Source: Pezizomycotina sp. ARF18
Taxonomy: Eukaryota > Ascomycota
DNA: 64,000 bases
Assembly: GCA_002224055.1 (NCBI GenBank)
Contig: AZLU01000088.1
Location: 91,934 to 155,933 of the forward strand
Reading direction: 5' to 3'
The notes beneath the pieces are model-generated. The model had not been told where the DNA came from, searched no databases, and saw only the letters and a program-made list of their open reading frames with translations. Shown one piece after another: positions 35,781-49,359 of this stretch. How positions within the stretch are numbered: position 1 is the stretch's first letter; the number at the start of each line of letters is the position of its first letter. Position numbers and translations under genes: made by a program.

Positions 35781-36505
35781 CCTATCCTCCACAGCAACCC
35801 CAAAGAACGCAAAGGTGGAGGGTGGAGCGCCCACATTGTTTCCCCGCAAAAATTAAGTACACGACGACTAATTACAATTCCCTGCTTTTACAAGGTACAG
35901 AAATTTGTTTTAGCAATCACTGCCGCTGGGTATCTATAACCATGTTCGGATTTTACAAAAATATACTCAGTCACTCAGCACTATGAAAGGTGTACCTGTT
36001 CCTTCCATTATTAGAGTTACCCCTTGTGTACCCATGAGAAAAAAGTTCCTGTTTATCGCACAAAACTCTATAATCATAATCTCAATTTATCCCTCCGTAG
36101 CAGTATAGTAAGTAATCCTGTGTATTCGCATTGAAAACACCTCCGTTCGGAGGCCTGTTCTAATGTTTAGGCGGATATTAAACTGAATTCAATGAATTGA
36201 AATGAGATAGTGGTGATTCCTTACTGCTTCTTTAAGCTTTAAACTAAACATTCCTTTTTTTTCCCCTTACCGATCGATATATCTAAATCTGGCATGCCGT
36301 TTTTGGGAGATGGCGCTTGAGTGATATGCAAAAATTTAACCTTCGTGCTAGCTTTAGAACCACGGTTGCGGTCATATTTTTTTTCTTTTCGTTTCCTCTT
36401 CCTGGTCCGTTGGGTAACATGTTTAATCATCCTACAATAAATAATACTCATGGCGAACAATTTTCGTTTTTGATATTCTACAAGGGCGGTATGGTATCTC
36501 TACGA

Positions 36506-36508
<3 letters not shown>

Positions 36509-36542
<34 letters not shown>
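36509..36542. repeat. (TAA)n microsatellite
   Basis: About 11 TAA units. Confidence 0.95.
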
Positions 36543-36543
<1 letters not shown>

Positions 36544-37551
36544 TTAATTAGAAAAAAAATAGCTGCCGTCTCTTTAATTTTCCTTTGTTCTAGAGTGAAT
36601 TTTTCTATTGATTCCACATCCTAAGACACACAGCTCTCGCAGGCAAAAATAAGGGCAAAAAAGCACAAAAAGCAACGGAAGGAACGAGGGTGTACCCAGA
36701 CTTAAAGAGGAAAAAGGAATTATACTCCTTGATTGAATTTGTTATAGTGGAAAAAGCAAGTATACGGACTGACCGGACCCATTCGACCACCCAACCACAA
36801 CTCCCCCTCCCACACTGCTACTCCGCCGTTACTAGAGTGTGGGAAAAATCCAGTAGTGCTCAGTAAGTCAGTGGACCTTCTTTTATTTTTTGCCATCCGC
36901 CGTACACCATTGGATTGTAGGACGAATAGGACGTTTAAAACACATGCGAGATCCCCTTCCAGTAGCAGTTTTTTTTTTTTTTTAATTCTTTTTTTCTTGT
37001 CTCTGTGTCGTCTGTTCCAACCCAAACTCGAGGCATCTTTTCAACCCCCTCGATCTATATAGGCCACCCGGGTTCCTCCTCCCCACCTCAGATATTCTCC
37101 CAGAGATCTCGTCTTCATACTATTATTCTTTTTATTTTTCCGTATTTTTATTTCATTTCTTATTTTTTTTTAACCCAGGAACAGAGACATTCCGAGAAAA
37201 TTCCAACCGGCTGTTTTATTATTCTTTTGTAATATATACGTCCGGAGACAAGTCTCAATCAATACGAAACACCACGGACCACCGTTACCGTTAACAGTAC
37301 CACCGAACGACGATTATAACGTTAACACACATATATATTATCTATATATATAATTTGACAGATCTCGAAGGGTTCTTGGAATATTCTTTTTCTGGACAAG
37401 CTTATTAATATTATACTAAGAGATATTATATATCGGAGGTGGGAGATACGTTTTATATTCAACAATAAAATTAAAGAGAGGTCAACATCAACAACAACAG
37501 ACGAACATCACCAATTATTATGCAAATTTTTACATTTCTAAACGACAAACA

Positions 37552-38840
37552 ATGTCGTCAACGTCGATTCAGAAAGGAGGAGATGTCGAGAGGGTAGAAA
37601 ACGTTAGGAGCCGTCCCAGCGGTGGATTCAAGCGCCACTGCGCCAGGAGATGGTGGATCTATCTGATCGTATCGCTCGCCGTTATCCTCGCCGCCGTCCT
37701 CGGACTGTAAGTTTTCTGTTCCCTTTTTTTTTTGTGGGGGAAGTTTGAGATATGCGTCGACAGAGGAGCTTGCATTGGGATATATCTCGTATTCCGATGT
37801 CACACAATACAAAGATCCGCAAACGGCTCAATAGAGAAACGTCACGGAATTGAAGACATTCCACAGCAAAACTTTAACATATAATACATATTTATATACA
37901 TTATACTAACCATGCTACTTTTTTTTTTTATAGTATCTTCGGCGTCATCCCCGCCGTCGCCCAAAAGACGATCAACGACTCCAAGCTGACCGTCGAAGGC
38001 ATCTCGCTGACGAACCCTCAACCCGACCACTTCACTTATGCCCAGAACGCTACGTTACCAGTAAGGTACCTGTCAAAGCGCACCTAAACGCCCAACGCAT
38101 CGCCATGTTCCTCGAGCCACCCGCGGCGAGGAGATCCCCGTTCATGTACCTCAACGTCTCCCGCCTCGACCTCTCCAACAAGTTCCCCATCGACGTCTCG
38201 AACTACCCCATGGAGATCGCCAACGTTACCGCGTTCAAGGAGTTCACCGCGCTCGCCCTGTCCGCTGACAGCTTCAGGCTCGCGCTGCGGTCGAGGCCCG
38301 AGCTGGCGTCGGGCAGCCTGCACAACTACGTCGATTATAACAAGGTCGTCAACCTCAAGGGTTTCAACAAGCTCGCCGGTGCGAAGATTTACGGCAGCCA
38401 GATCTGAACAAGACGCTCGATGATGGAACGAACATGCTTGCCACGCTTTACGTTACAATACCTCTACTTTCGAGCTCGAAGTTGTACGTACAAAAATTTC
38501 CCTATATATTAAACCTTTTATATATGAATTCCATGTGCTAACGAAACATAATTTTACAGGGTGACCTCACTGCCAATTTCGCCATGGAAGGCATGGGCAA
38601 CCTCGGCTACGGTGTCGTCAAGGACCTCACCCTCCACCGTGGCGAGAACCGCGTCCCGATCAACGGCCACCTCCTCCCCACCCTCGCCGAATTCGCCTCC
38701 GTCCTCCTCGATAAGGGTCTTAACATCACGATCTCGGGTAACTCTACCGTCGCTGGAGGCAAGCACATCCCGTGGCTGGAGTCTGCGCTGAATAACCTCC
38801 CGCTCGTAGTCCCCGTCCTGCGAAGGGCCAGACTGCTTAA
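37552..38840 (+). CDS. DUF3712-like single-pass membrane protein, several frameshifts
   Basis: Resembles fungal DUF3712 proteins: a short basic cytosolic N-terminus, one membrane anchor and an extracytosolic beta-rich domain of unknown role. Exon 1 (37552-37706) starts MSSTSIQKGGDVERVENV and holds the anchor WWIYLIVSLAVILAAVLGL. Intron 1 is 37707-37933 (GTAAGT..TAG, 227 nt, long for this window). Exon 2: KLTVEGISLTNPQPDHFTY, AHLNAQRIAMFLEPP, YPMEIANVTAFKEFTALALS, LHNYVDYNKVVNLKGFNKLAG, then in another frame LDDGTNMLATLYVTIP. Intron 2 is 38484-38559 (GTACGT, CTAAC branch site, CAG). Exon 3: GDLTANFAMEGMGNLGYGVV, LNITISGNSTVAGGKHIPWL, NNLPLVVPV, with the likely stop at 38838-38840. Frame shifts near 38065, 38400, 38465 and 38815 look like single missing bases. 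Confidence 0.7.
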
Positions 38841-39469
38841 GCTTTTCCTTCTTTCTTTTCCTTTTCGTTTCTTTGATTTGTAGAGTCCGATGGACCACTT
38901 GTTTTTTCGTTTCTGCTTCTAGTGTATATGTTGAACAATAACGCCTTGTTTTCTCAACGGCATTTTTTTTCCTTACTCATTTTTTTTGGAATAAAGAAAA
39001 TTATTTTATTATCTTTTTTTTTTTTTTTTTCTCGCACAGTATACCCTGCGAAGTCTTTACTAGTTACTAACTAACGGCATGGTCCTAACGTCTAACTTGT
39101 TTAACGTTTACGCGGACACATTTATCATGTATGATACATCATTCATTGCATTAACATTTGGTGATATAAAAAAAACACATTGCATATACAACATTTCCTT
39201 AATCTCTCATATTGTATCTACGGAAGACTCATAAAGAATGAACCGTTATTTACGCATACATTAATGCATTACAAACCTTTGAAAGAAGATTTTCGCAGCG
39301 GGAATTAATGAGTAAAACACACCGTTTCCAGAGCGCCGGATTTTTTTTTCTTCTAGGCTTTTTGCAATAATGAGAACAGAAAATGTTTGCAAATAGAAAG
39401 TGACTAGTTCGCTCTTTCCTCAACCATACAATCCTATTCAAAATATACAAAGGGCACCAAAAGTATAGT

Positions 39470-39503
<34 letters not shown>

Positions 39504-42500
39504 CGAAATTAGATGTATTCATGGGAACAAAATATACCGGCCTCTCGAATGAACATTTTCCGGCACTTGGTGATGTTTCGGGAAGGTGGTTTGCTTTTTT
39601 GCCCGCGAAATTTCGTTTTTCTTGGAGAAAAAAAAAAAAATTTTTTTTATGGATATTTTGACAGGGACAGGCTCACGCTCCACGTTCGCTATAGCAAATA
39701 GAAATTGCGTTTCGCCTTGGAGAATTAATATAGTACTAGAGAAGGAAAGGCAAAGAGAGGAAGATTTCGGCAACGGGGATAAAAATGCGACATAGGATTT
39801 TAGAGCTAGGACTGGGGAGTAGAGTACGTAATTCGTCATTTAATTCAATCTGTTATTTTTCATATACCACAGGCAAGTCACGCGAGAATTGTAATTGGAG
39901 AATTTCTCTATTATTGGAGCAATAGCCTGAAAGAAGTAATAAAAATAAAATAACTACTAATAAAAGATCGTTATAAATATTATAATATTATAACTGGTAT
40001 ATTTTTAAACGTATTAAGAGTGCGAAGCTGAGTAGACATTTCATCATGGGGCTCGGAGATAGAACTGTTGATGGAATAAAAATCTTTGCGACGGAATACT
40101 GTCGTTCAATAGGTAATTCTTTTTTGCCAATCTGCGTCCGATTCGGACTGCTTCCGCGAGACCTTGAACCTGAGACATGTATAAAGAAAGAAATGGGTCC
40201 CTGGGTTGGGGGCTAACGATACGTGGTACACTGATACGATCGCTTTAGAGATTTTGTTATATATTTTTCGCAATATTGGAACAATAGGATCGATACAGTA
40301 TACGATTGTGCGAATATTTTTTTCTTTCTTTCTAGAATGTCTGATATTCAGGAGGTAAGGAGCTCAGATCTCAGAAAAACCCGTAAGGCTGCGGGTAGTG
40401 ACACAATTACTCCTCAACCCAGCGGGCGGAGAATTATCTCAAATGATTAGAAATTATATTCACGATCTGGTAGCTTTCTTTCTGCGCCAGAACGGCGGAA
40501 TTGAATAGGTGATATTTTTCTGGAACAGTTCAGGGTCTAGCAAGCGGAAAGCCAATTCCATTGAATGATATTTCGCCATCTAGTGATGCTAGCCCTAAGA
40601 CAATTACCAATCTCTCGCCTTACCAAATAACCTTAGAGGAGAAAAATTTTCCAGTCTAGCAAGCGATTCAGGCAACCGTGGAACCGTTGAATCTGCTGAG
40701 GAGAAAATTTTTTTTACCTGGTTCATTCCTCTTTCTTCTCGCCTTCATCGCCGGTTTGTGTTATGTATCGGGAAGTTTTGGAAGCCGGGAAGCTAGAAAC
40801 TTCGGGTGGTTCCTTACCGAAATGCATGTTTGCGGGACTTTAGACCGAAAAAGGCTGAGCATTATCAGAATTGCAATTTGATAAGATATTTTTTTTGTTG
40901 GTTTTCGCTTGGAACCTGGCGGTTTTTATCAAGGGGACCTTGCTCTGTTTAAACCTCGTATTTATTCAACAAAATTATTCGAGATACAGACCAGGAAAGA
41001 CAATAATGATAACTGAATCCTCAAGTCTCGAGATAGTGAAGTCTCCGTATCAAACCCGCAAAAAGCCCCTCTTAAGAAAATTGCCCATGTAGATGTATAG
41101 CTAGACGGAAGTTGACGATGAATTTGTTCGGGAAGGTTTTGGACGGAAGGAAACCTCCGAAAGTTGCTAAGGCTCGACAAGGTATCACGCGACTCCTTGC
41201 AAAACATAGAGCTCTGCTAAGCACCAGTAAATTCCGCATTAAAATCCACAAAAAAAAAAAAAAAAAAAAAAAGCTAAACGATCTAAACTTTTGGCAAAGG
41301 ATCTAAAAGCCGCTTATTTGTCTTGCCTCTTTCGGTTTGTTTCTTTAATACTAGGACTAGACGTAATAAACTTTCCGCTAGTACGGATTTATACAATGGA
41401 GTGACACGTACATCGGGGCTCGGCGATGCATGCGAGCTGCTACCTTTCCACCACACGATGCAACCGAAGAAAAACGTGGAGCCCTGTTGGTGGTTATGTT
41501 TATAGAAAGAGGCAAGGCAAAAGGGAGTCGGAGTTTAGGTGTGGGCAAAAGACAATGACATCGGTGGTGTGGTGTCTTGGTGTCTTGGTGTCGTCCGGCA
41601 TGTCTGGCGGCAATGCAAAATTTTCTGTTTACCGGATTCTAGAACTTCGTTTAAATCGTCGTGCGCACAATTCGCTGGCGGATTGGCGCAGAAGTGTATT
41701 CAAGAGTAGCTATCGATCGACACGGCTTGACGGCATTCCGTTCCTCCGGCAAAAAGAGTAAACAACAGTAAAAAAAAGCTTTTACAGGAATGTAATCGTA
41801 ATGTCGTGATTATAAAAAATCAATCTTTTTTGTTTACTAGAAGATTGTGTTTATCGTAAAGTGGATTGAATATAGCAAATAACTAAGCCGGTTAGGTTAG
41901 TAAGTTTTGAAGTTAGCTTAAGCTAGCGATTCACATTTTTATTCCCCCCCGGTGTGCCGTTATAGACCAGTCAAGTTGTTATAAAATAAAGAGTTCTCTA
42001 TCACATTTTAGGGGCGTCTGTACCGTAATTAAGGATTTCCATTGGTAAACAAAACGTTGGAACGTTAGTGATGACTTCATTTCGAAATCCTCGTCCTGCG
42101 ATGATCATTGCTTGGTGTTCCAAAAAGGTGAAGGAACAGGAACCATATCCGTGGAGGCCCACAAATCTTCCATGGGTTTTTGTGATATGCTTTGCAAATT
42201 ATACGTCCGTTATAGACTTTATGGAGACTGAGAAACTGGCTCCACAGCTAATAATATTGCCGCCCGTGGGAAGGAAAGAACAAAAAGCCTTTTTAACTGA
42301 AAATATACCAGCCGAGCCGAAACATCTCGAACTACCAGATCTGCAAATTTTCACGTTTATTTTTTCACGTTTTTAATATATTTTACCTCGGGATGTTTAT
42401 TAGAGATATCGCCTGTGAAACCTTGTAAATTTTGCCTTGAGGCCAAATCTTGGAGAAACATTTCTTGTAAAGAATGCATGTTTAATATCTGTAATAGGCA

Positions 42501-45500
42501 GCCTTATCCGTAGACGCAAGATGCTAAATGGTAAAGTGAGGTCCTCGGATATCTAATTTTCGTTTCGTTTTAGGCTCGTGAGCTCGCCTTGGTATCATTC
42601 CCGAAGATGGGGCTTAAAATATTGCAAAAGTTGGTTGGGCGGTTAACCTTTAGAGCTTTACTTTTCAAGCTGATAAAAATGTTTATGTCATCGAACATCT
42701 TGAGTCTCTAAATCGTTCACGAATGTTTCCTTTTTATTTTATTGTTCCGGGATCCGTACTATAGTTCCACATTAGCTTCTTTCTTTCTCGGCTTTGCGTT
42801 ACGCTAAATAGAGGTGGTAATGGAACTGTTACTACAGTCAAATTGGGAAACTTGTCCGATGCGAGATTGTGGAAACAACAAAACGAAAGCTATCCACAAT
42901 ATCGCAGATCGCAAACAGGAACATCCTATTGAAAGTCGCAGGAGACAAGGACAGGGTTAAAATTTAGGTGGATTTGCTGGAAATTGACGCAAGCAGGCAT
43001 CGGATAAATCTGACCAAAATCAATAGAAAGTTTTTCCATGCTTTTACTGAATAAAAAAAAAAAACCCTACCCCGTGGTGTGTGGAGAAGAGAACGCCCTT
43101 AGCCCGCCTGAACATTGAACTGCAGAATTCAAACGGACGAGTTAGAGAACGTAGCACGCCAACGCAGAGTTATCACAAAGACCCTCGAAGCAGTTTTCGT
43201 CTATGTTCATCGCACAAGTCGAAGGAGTAGTAAAGAGGAACGAATCAGAGTGTGGGGAGTTGATATTTCCGCTCATGCGCATTTCAAACATTTGAAAATA
43301 TCTGTTAATTTAGCTCTACGGACTCCTCCACGAAAACCATGAAACGCGCTCAGCGGAAAGGCTACTTTTTTTTCGAAGCTCCGCTGAGATAAAGAAACGC
43401 GCCCATAGGTGTTGGCAGAGCTTAATGATATATAATTCAAGCCCCTCTCCGAAGATAAGAATACGCGTGCGTCCCGATTGTCGATAGAGATGATAGCCAA
43501 TGGATCGGGACACGATGCTAAGAACGAATCCTTTTTTTGTCTTCGGAACTTAGCTTAAGCGTTTTTTTTTTTTTTACCCTGTAGATATCGCTTCTCACGT
43601 CAACTGGAAATGAAGCACGTTATCGGCACACGTCCGACCGAGGATAGCCCCAATTGCCAACATCACAAGATATATGAAGTAGAACTACACCTTGATCATG
43701 AAGATAGATCAAACCTCCGACAGAACGGAAAATCCTGATAAGGCACAATCGACCAAAAAGCCTCTCACTGCAGGTCCGCACTGATATGATATCATACAAT
43801 ATCTTGATAGCCTTTGTGTTACTGGACAAAGTCAAGTACGATAGAGGTACCTGTCAATGAAGTATCGATTTGTCCATGGTTATATACTACGAACGAAACC
43901 AAAAAAAAAAAAAAATTACCATCATTAGAATTTTGTACTTTTCACGGGAGAACTACAACGGGATCGTACCCCGTGCTTTTACGGGTAGCCTAAAAATGTT
44001 AATCTGCCGATATAACGTTTCACTTGACAATTTGTTCGACGAGATTGGACTTGCTGATTTATAACTTTTTGTTTTTTTCGCGTTGACCGTGCGTTGATCT
44101 GCATTTTACCCGGCGCCTGCATTATTCCATGTCCCTCCTCTTATTGGACTTTCGCAAACGATAGCTATTTGAGGCCGTGACTCCTTTTTCTAGTAGCAAA
44201 TAGCAATAATGTAACGTATTATTATTGCAACAATTAGACGTGTTTTTCAGAATGCGGGCGTCCAGCCACCGGCGTCGCTTCCTTGGTTCAACTTCCCTAT
44301 GTCAATGGATATCTGCGATCCTTTTTATGCATGGCGAGTCTAGTAAAATCCGCTTCACGCTCGAGTGAAGGGAATATCCTGGTAAACAAAGGTATATAAA
44401 GGGGGTAATATATATCAGCTGACAGTCAAAAGCCATGCAATATAATAGAGTTTTAAAAAAGGCTATGGAGGACTCCACTTTCACAACGGGATGTGGTATC
44501 ATGATTCTTTGTTCCACTGCCATTGTTTTTCGAAGTACATGAAACGATGTGAGGGATGTTGGAAATGTTCACGTAGTCCATCCCGGAGGACATCTGGGCC
44601 TATTAAACCGTTCTTGAAATCATATTTAAGTTTGATATGATCATCCAGGAAAGCTCCCAAAATTGGGGGTATCGTTGACAGCTGTCAAGACATAATTGAT
44701 AGGGCTAGAAACGGGCATATTGCAGTCTGCAGTGCAAAAAGCGTTGACATGACTAGCGTCTTCTAATAAAAAAACGAAAAGTACGAAAAACAACGCTCTT
44801 GAGATGAGCACGTAGGAGATTCAATTCTGGCAACGGGATATCAAAGTACCGAAGTCGTGTTTGGTTGAACGCGCTTCCAAGGCGATGATGCGGAGTTCAA
44901 ACTTTATGCTTGTAAAACGCGTACATGTACGTGTCAAGAAAGGGGGAATATTGTTCATATCTTTGCAGGATTCTCGCCTTTATTCCTTAAGTAATATACA
45001 GGTGTATTTTTCGATGTTATTGGGCCTTTACAGCAAGTTGCGCTTTATTAAAGCCACTGGACGGTTCGGAGTAGCAGTACTTCCAAGAGAAATCGACACG
45101 ATTGCTATAAGTTATTTTGAAAGCCGTAACTACGTGGGGGATTATTGGAGTGTTTGTACAGGTCAAAAGTACAAACACCCTAGTTCCGTTTTTTTCCCTC
45201 CTTCTCTTCCCATATTTCAGTTATTAGCCTAAAGCTTCTAAATACTATGCAATATTAAATATCTTATTCATATGTCCTCAAAAGATTGATACAATAAATA
45301 ATAGGAGCAGGTTCAATAGAAGATTTATCTTTGACGTATGCCGATATCGAGCTAGCGAGATTAGTCGTACGCTAGCAATTTGTTACACATCGGCGCATTT
45401 CTCAACTCATGCTTTAATTCCCTAGAATAGAAGACTTATCCCTAGCATTTTGATACTAGTTCTTTGATTGTTACATTTTATGTTAAACAACCGATTTTCT

Positions 45501-45561
45501 ACCATTTATGGTACTGCCCCAGCGCTCCCTTAGAGCCGTTGTTTCTTATCAATTTCATTGA
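38841..45561. other. Long AT-rich stretch without recognised gene
   Basis: About 6.7 kb. Includes T30 at 39472-39501, T/A runs near 39018 and 41251, and AAATTT-rich palindromic runs near 39630. Open frames at 42068-42376 and 44861-45232 (plus) have no motif. Confidence 0.4.
39472..39501. repeat. Poly-T tract, 30 bases
   Basis: Longest homopolymer in the window. Confidence 0.95.
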
Positions 45562-46385
45562 TCATACCATTCTAACAACCTGTAAAGGTTATTATCGTAA
45601 AATTGGAAGTCCAAGTAGATCCAGTGAGCTTTAAGAATGCCCCTTTCAAACCATTCTTTGGCTTTGATGAAAAAGCCAGCTTCATCATTTAAGTCCAATG
45701 CATCGACATCGATACCTGCAACCGCTAAGACCTCTTTCTCCCATGTTTCGCCGTCCGGATTCGCACTAATAGAACGTTGAAGTTTGGAAATCCAGGTATT
45801 ATAAGTTTATCAATGGACACATGAGCTCGTTCTACCGCTGTGATAGGGTCGTTTCGAGTGATGACTTCGTAATGCTGCTCAAAGCGTTGCATTGTGAGTA
45901 ACCGTTCTATAGAGTATTTGCGCAATCGGAGTCTAACTCACAATAACGAAGACGTATTATATATATATAGACAGGACTACCTACCCTACATATTCCCATT
46001 TCGCACTTGCCCGACAGCAAACACTGGAACCGTTTCCGAGAGACAGCTCTTCGTTGAAGTGTAACATCGGCGCCAGGCGCTCCGGCCTGCTCGGGAAGAT
46101 GCGGGCTCCAGTATGGCTTCATGCATTTGTACCATTCGGAAAAGTAAGGCCGATCCTTATTCTGGTTTACTTTGACGTCATTGCCTCGAGTACTACCACT
46201 AGGACTGTACTGATGATAAGACGCGAGAAAAGTTTCGGATTATTGGGCCCGACTTGTGGAAAAGAGGATTTGTCATATGGATCCTTGGAAAATTCGGTGA
46301 TGTGCTCTGGCCATAGCAAAGATCCTTGAGGAAGGGCTATCTGACTGTCTTCGTCGGGAAAATAAAACTCGCCCTCGCAAAACAT
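45562..46385 (-). CDS. Family X copy 3, frame-broken
   Basis: Unrecognised family. Likely start ATG 46383-46385 (MFCEGEFYFPDEDS), then LLWPEHITEFSKDPYDKSSF and NNPKLFSRLII (to about 46190). In another frame: MKPYWSPHLPEQAGAPGADV (46122-46063), and exon 1 ends at WEYVG before a GTAGGT donor near 45985. Exon 2 carries ITRNDPITAVERAHVSIDKL; later, in frame, ETWEKEVLAVAGIDVDALDL and HWIYLDFQFYDNNLYRLLEW, stop TGA 45562-45564. The C-terminal block is only partly conserved: the Asp-His-Tyr-Asp core of the sisters is Gln-Phe-Tyr-Asp here. It ends about 15 residues after the block, without the basic tail of copies 1 and 5. Confidence 0.5.
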
Positions 46386-47214
46386 GACTCTGATGTTGTT
46401 ATCAAGATATTATAGAACTGGCTTCTAGGTATAGGACGATTGGGTTATACAAGCGAGGAGTGGAAAGAGTAAGCTTTAGATACACAGGTAAGATCTCTGT
46501 GTCCAAGAGACGAAGATGAAGATATTTATATCACGATGGCTAACTAGGAATATGCTAGCGACGTTGCGCTAGCGCATTTTCGATCTCTTTATTTCAAAGT
46601 CTGGAGCGTCTGCAGCTTACTGGGAGTGTTGATACCGGCAGTGACAAAAACGTACACAATTTTCTTAGCTTTACGCGGATATCTGCAGGAAGGCTAACAT
46701 ACTAGCATGGACCCTACCTGAACTACTGCTAAAATCTGAAATACAGTCAATCTCTTTTCTCTTTGCAATCATCATACTTTGTAAACTGTGTATCCAAACA
46801 TATTCCATGATCGGTTCTCTTTTCCGTTCCTCGCAATCATATTTGTAATATGTCAACTAGGTTTGCCGAGGAGTATTTCCGCAGATGTATCGTTCTTCAT
46901 CCAGCTATTCTGATGATGCGTTATAATACCATACAAGGTATTCCTGAGAAGTTGTTTAAGACGGGTATATAATAACTTCAGTCTATTGATCCATGTTCAT
47001 TCCAGTTTGATATTCTCCTCTACCAGGAAAACTGACCGCGGGAAAGGGTCTGCTTATAACAACGATTCAATCGACGATTTTACTACGAAATCCTCCAATA
47101 AATTTTTGGAAAAAATTGGAATGCTTTATCTGCGTTCATCCTATCTGTGATTTAAAATCTCCCAAGTCACTCGTAATAAAACGTCCTAACTAGCAGCATT
47201 TTTTAACTGATCGG
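46386..47214. other. Spacer between family X copies 3 and 4
   Basis: AT-rich; no coding structure seen. Confidence 0.4.
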
Positions 47215-48081
47215 TTACATGGATGCCATCTGCTGCACCAGTTTCTCATAGACGCCTGAGTCGTAGTGATCAAAATGAAAGTATACCCAGTAAACGGCCA
47301 CCTGATTCTCCTTGGCTTTGTAACTGATTCTCTCAGATATCTTTTCCGCAGTGTAATCATCCAGATTCACAACATCGATATCAGAAATCTCAAGAGCCTG
47401 AAGTACCCATTTCCTTTTGGGCTGGGAAGAACCGTGGATTCACCCTCTTTGCGCCTCTTTTCGCGCACATTTTCGCGCTGAGCCTTGGTCTTCCTGATAT
47501 CTGCAGCGATTTCCTTTGACCAAGATTGGATCATCGTTCTGATGTCGTTGTGTCGTAGCTCCGCATCTGTAAATTTGCAATTCTAGTATACGATGCGATA
47601 GTTGCTGGAACTGATATCAGATTGCTACTCTATACCAACAGATAGAAGATTTGCTTGCTCAACCGACATATTCATATTTAGCAGAGTCCCTTTCGCAGAA
47701 TATCTTAACTGGCCCTCCTGAAATTCCGATGCTCCGAAGGGATATCTTTCAGGTTCATGGTCATATCGGCACCTGGAGCTCCCGGGCATTCCGGCATGTA
47801 AGGGTTCCAGTCTGGCTCGGATACTTCAATACTAAGTTACCGCCCTTTTCTTGGAAGTCCTTTCGTATGGCGTCGGTCTTATAGGCTTTGGCTATGACAT
47901 CCCGAGGAAATATTCTGGGACGTTGAGCGCGTATACTTCTGGGGATAAAGGTTTTGTCATAGGGGTAACCGTACGTATCGATTATTAACTGCGGCCACAG
48001 GCTTGGAGTTTCGTTCCTGTCCATGGTTTCTAGGGTTCGTTTTCGTGCAGGAATGGGAATGCAGGGTTGTTTTACGCTCAT
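47215..48081 (-). CDS. Family X copy 4, frame-broken, best preserved exon 2
   Basis: Unrecognised family. Start uncertain: ATG 48081 (MSVKQPCIP) or 48024 (MDRNETPSLWPQ, closer to copy 1). Exon 1: SLWPQLIIDTYGYPYDKTF, PRIFPRDVIAKAYKTDAI, then shifted EWNPYMPECPGAPGADMTM (about 47815-47760) and YEYVG (about 47675) before GTTGAG. The intron ends TACTAG near 47586. Exon 2: NCKFTDAELRHNDIRTMIQ, SWSKEIAADIRKTKAQREN, a basic VREKRRKEG, then EISDIDVVNLDDYTAEKIS, VYWVYFHFDHYDSGVYEKL, VQQMASM, stop TAA 47215-47217. The exon 2 blocks set the reference for aligning the other copies. No signal peptide or membrane helix is visible. Confidence 0.55.
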
Positions 48082-49359
48082 CGCAAATATTGGTAAGGGT
48101 CGATTCAGACTTGCGAACCATACCTTGAGCACAATGAATTATATAAGCTTGGAGAAAGTAAACATAGACAACAGACACGCCTGCCTTTAAGTATAAGCAA
48201 TTGCTAGGTGACTGCGCGTTATAGGGATAATATTAAGGATAGCAGATTTCTTTGTTTACATCTTAGAGCTTAGAACTTGGCTAAATGTGACAAAATCACG
48301 GGTATCTGCATTTAGGTTGTTTGTTAGGGGGAACAAAGCATCATAGGGCTTTGTATGCCAATAGTATGAAAACCTCGAGCGAAACTGTTAAGATACCGTT
48401 TATTTGCACGGCGAATCCGATCTAACTGTGAGTGTGAAATAAAATACGAATTGGTTTGGTTTTAGCAAACTTGACCTAGGCAGAATTCACTTTGGCGTTT
48501 GTTTATTTGTACACTGATACGTATGTTCTTATTTGGTTAAAAAAAAAAAACAGGCTATTCAGGCAATGAGATTAGGTATTAAAGAATCCGACGATTTGGG
48601 AAGCTTGTTACCTTGAAATTGTCGGAACAACTCCAAAAAGGCGCTAACTGATTGGTTTGGGCAACAGCCAATGGTCTATCTAGCCTTTTGCACCGGCTTC
48701 TGGTGCTGTTCTAAAAGAGAGCCTTTTGAGCTGGGGATACAGGCTATAAAGGGTCACGAAAACAATTATGCTTTGATTTACATTCAATATCTCGATAGAG
48801 ATGTTAGGACTATTTTCACTTATGTTGCTTGGTTCAGGTTCAAAGAAACAGCGGCACTATTCTCATGCTCTGCCGTGGCAATGTGTTTCCCAGACTGTTA
48901 GTTGCAGTTTTGTATGCCTATCAAGCCTACGCCAGGTTACTTAAGCGCAGGTCTTTAAGCAAAGTAGTACGAATTATAGATGGTTATTGCCACAAATTGA
49001 TCGTAAAAGAGTCCGACCTACGAATTTACCTCGTTGAGTAGTACTTAGAGTATTTTCGACAAATTATGCGAATGCATATTTTGAGACCGAGTATCAATTG
49101 AAGAGAATCTTACTACTGGCTGTTCTGGACTACAGCCTCCGCCTCACTACGACATGAGATTCACATCGATGAGACTGAAAGCAAATCCATAAACGTTGCT
49201 GAATATATAGCCTGAAAGCTTTGGTACAAGCTGTGGTGAACTCTACCCCTGGTCTATAACAATGCGAGCTAATTCATCATAAGAGGTGCGTTTCATCGTC
49301 GTCTTCTTCCTTGAGACTTTCATTCCCCGTGCGGCCCTTCCTAGTGTTTCGAGCAGGGC
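48082..49359. other. Spacer between family X copies 4 and 5
   Basis: AT-rich; plus-strand open frames 48671-48901 and 48829-49041 lack motifs. Confidence 0.4.

Larger units (their letters stand above)
33816..37551. other. AT-rich stretch without recognised gene; promoter of DUF3712-like gene at right end
   Basis: Contains A22 near 34526-34547, T22 at 35759-35780, a (TAA)n microsatellite at 36509-36542 and T runs near 36970. From about 37020 the sequence turns CT-rich and then into an AC-rich leader ending at ATG 37552. Confidence 0.45.
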
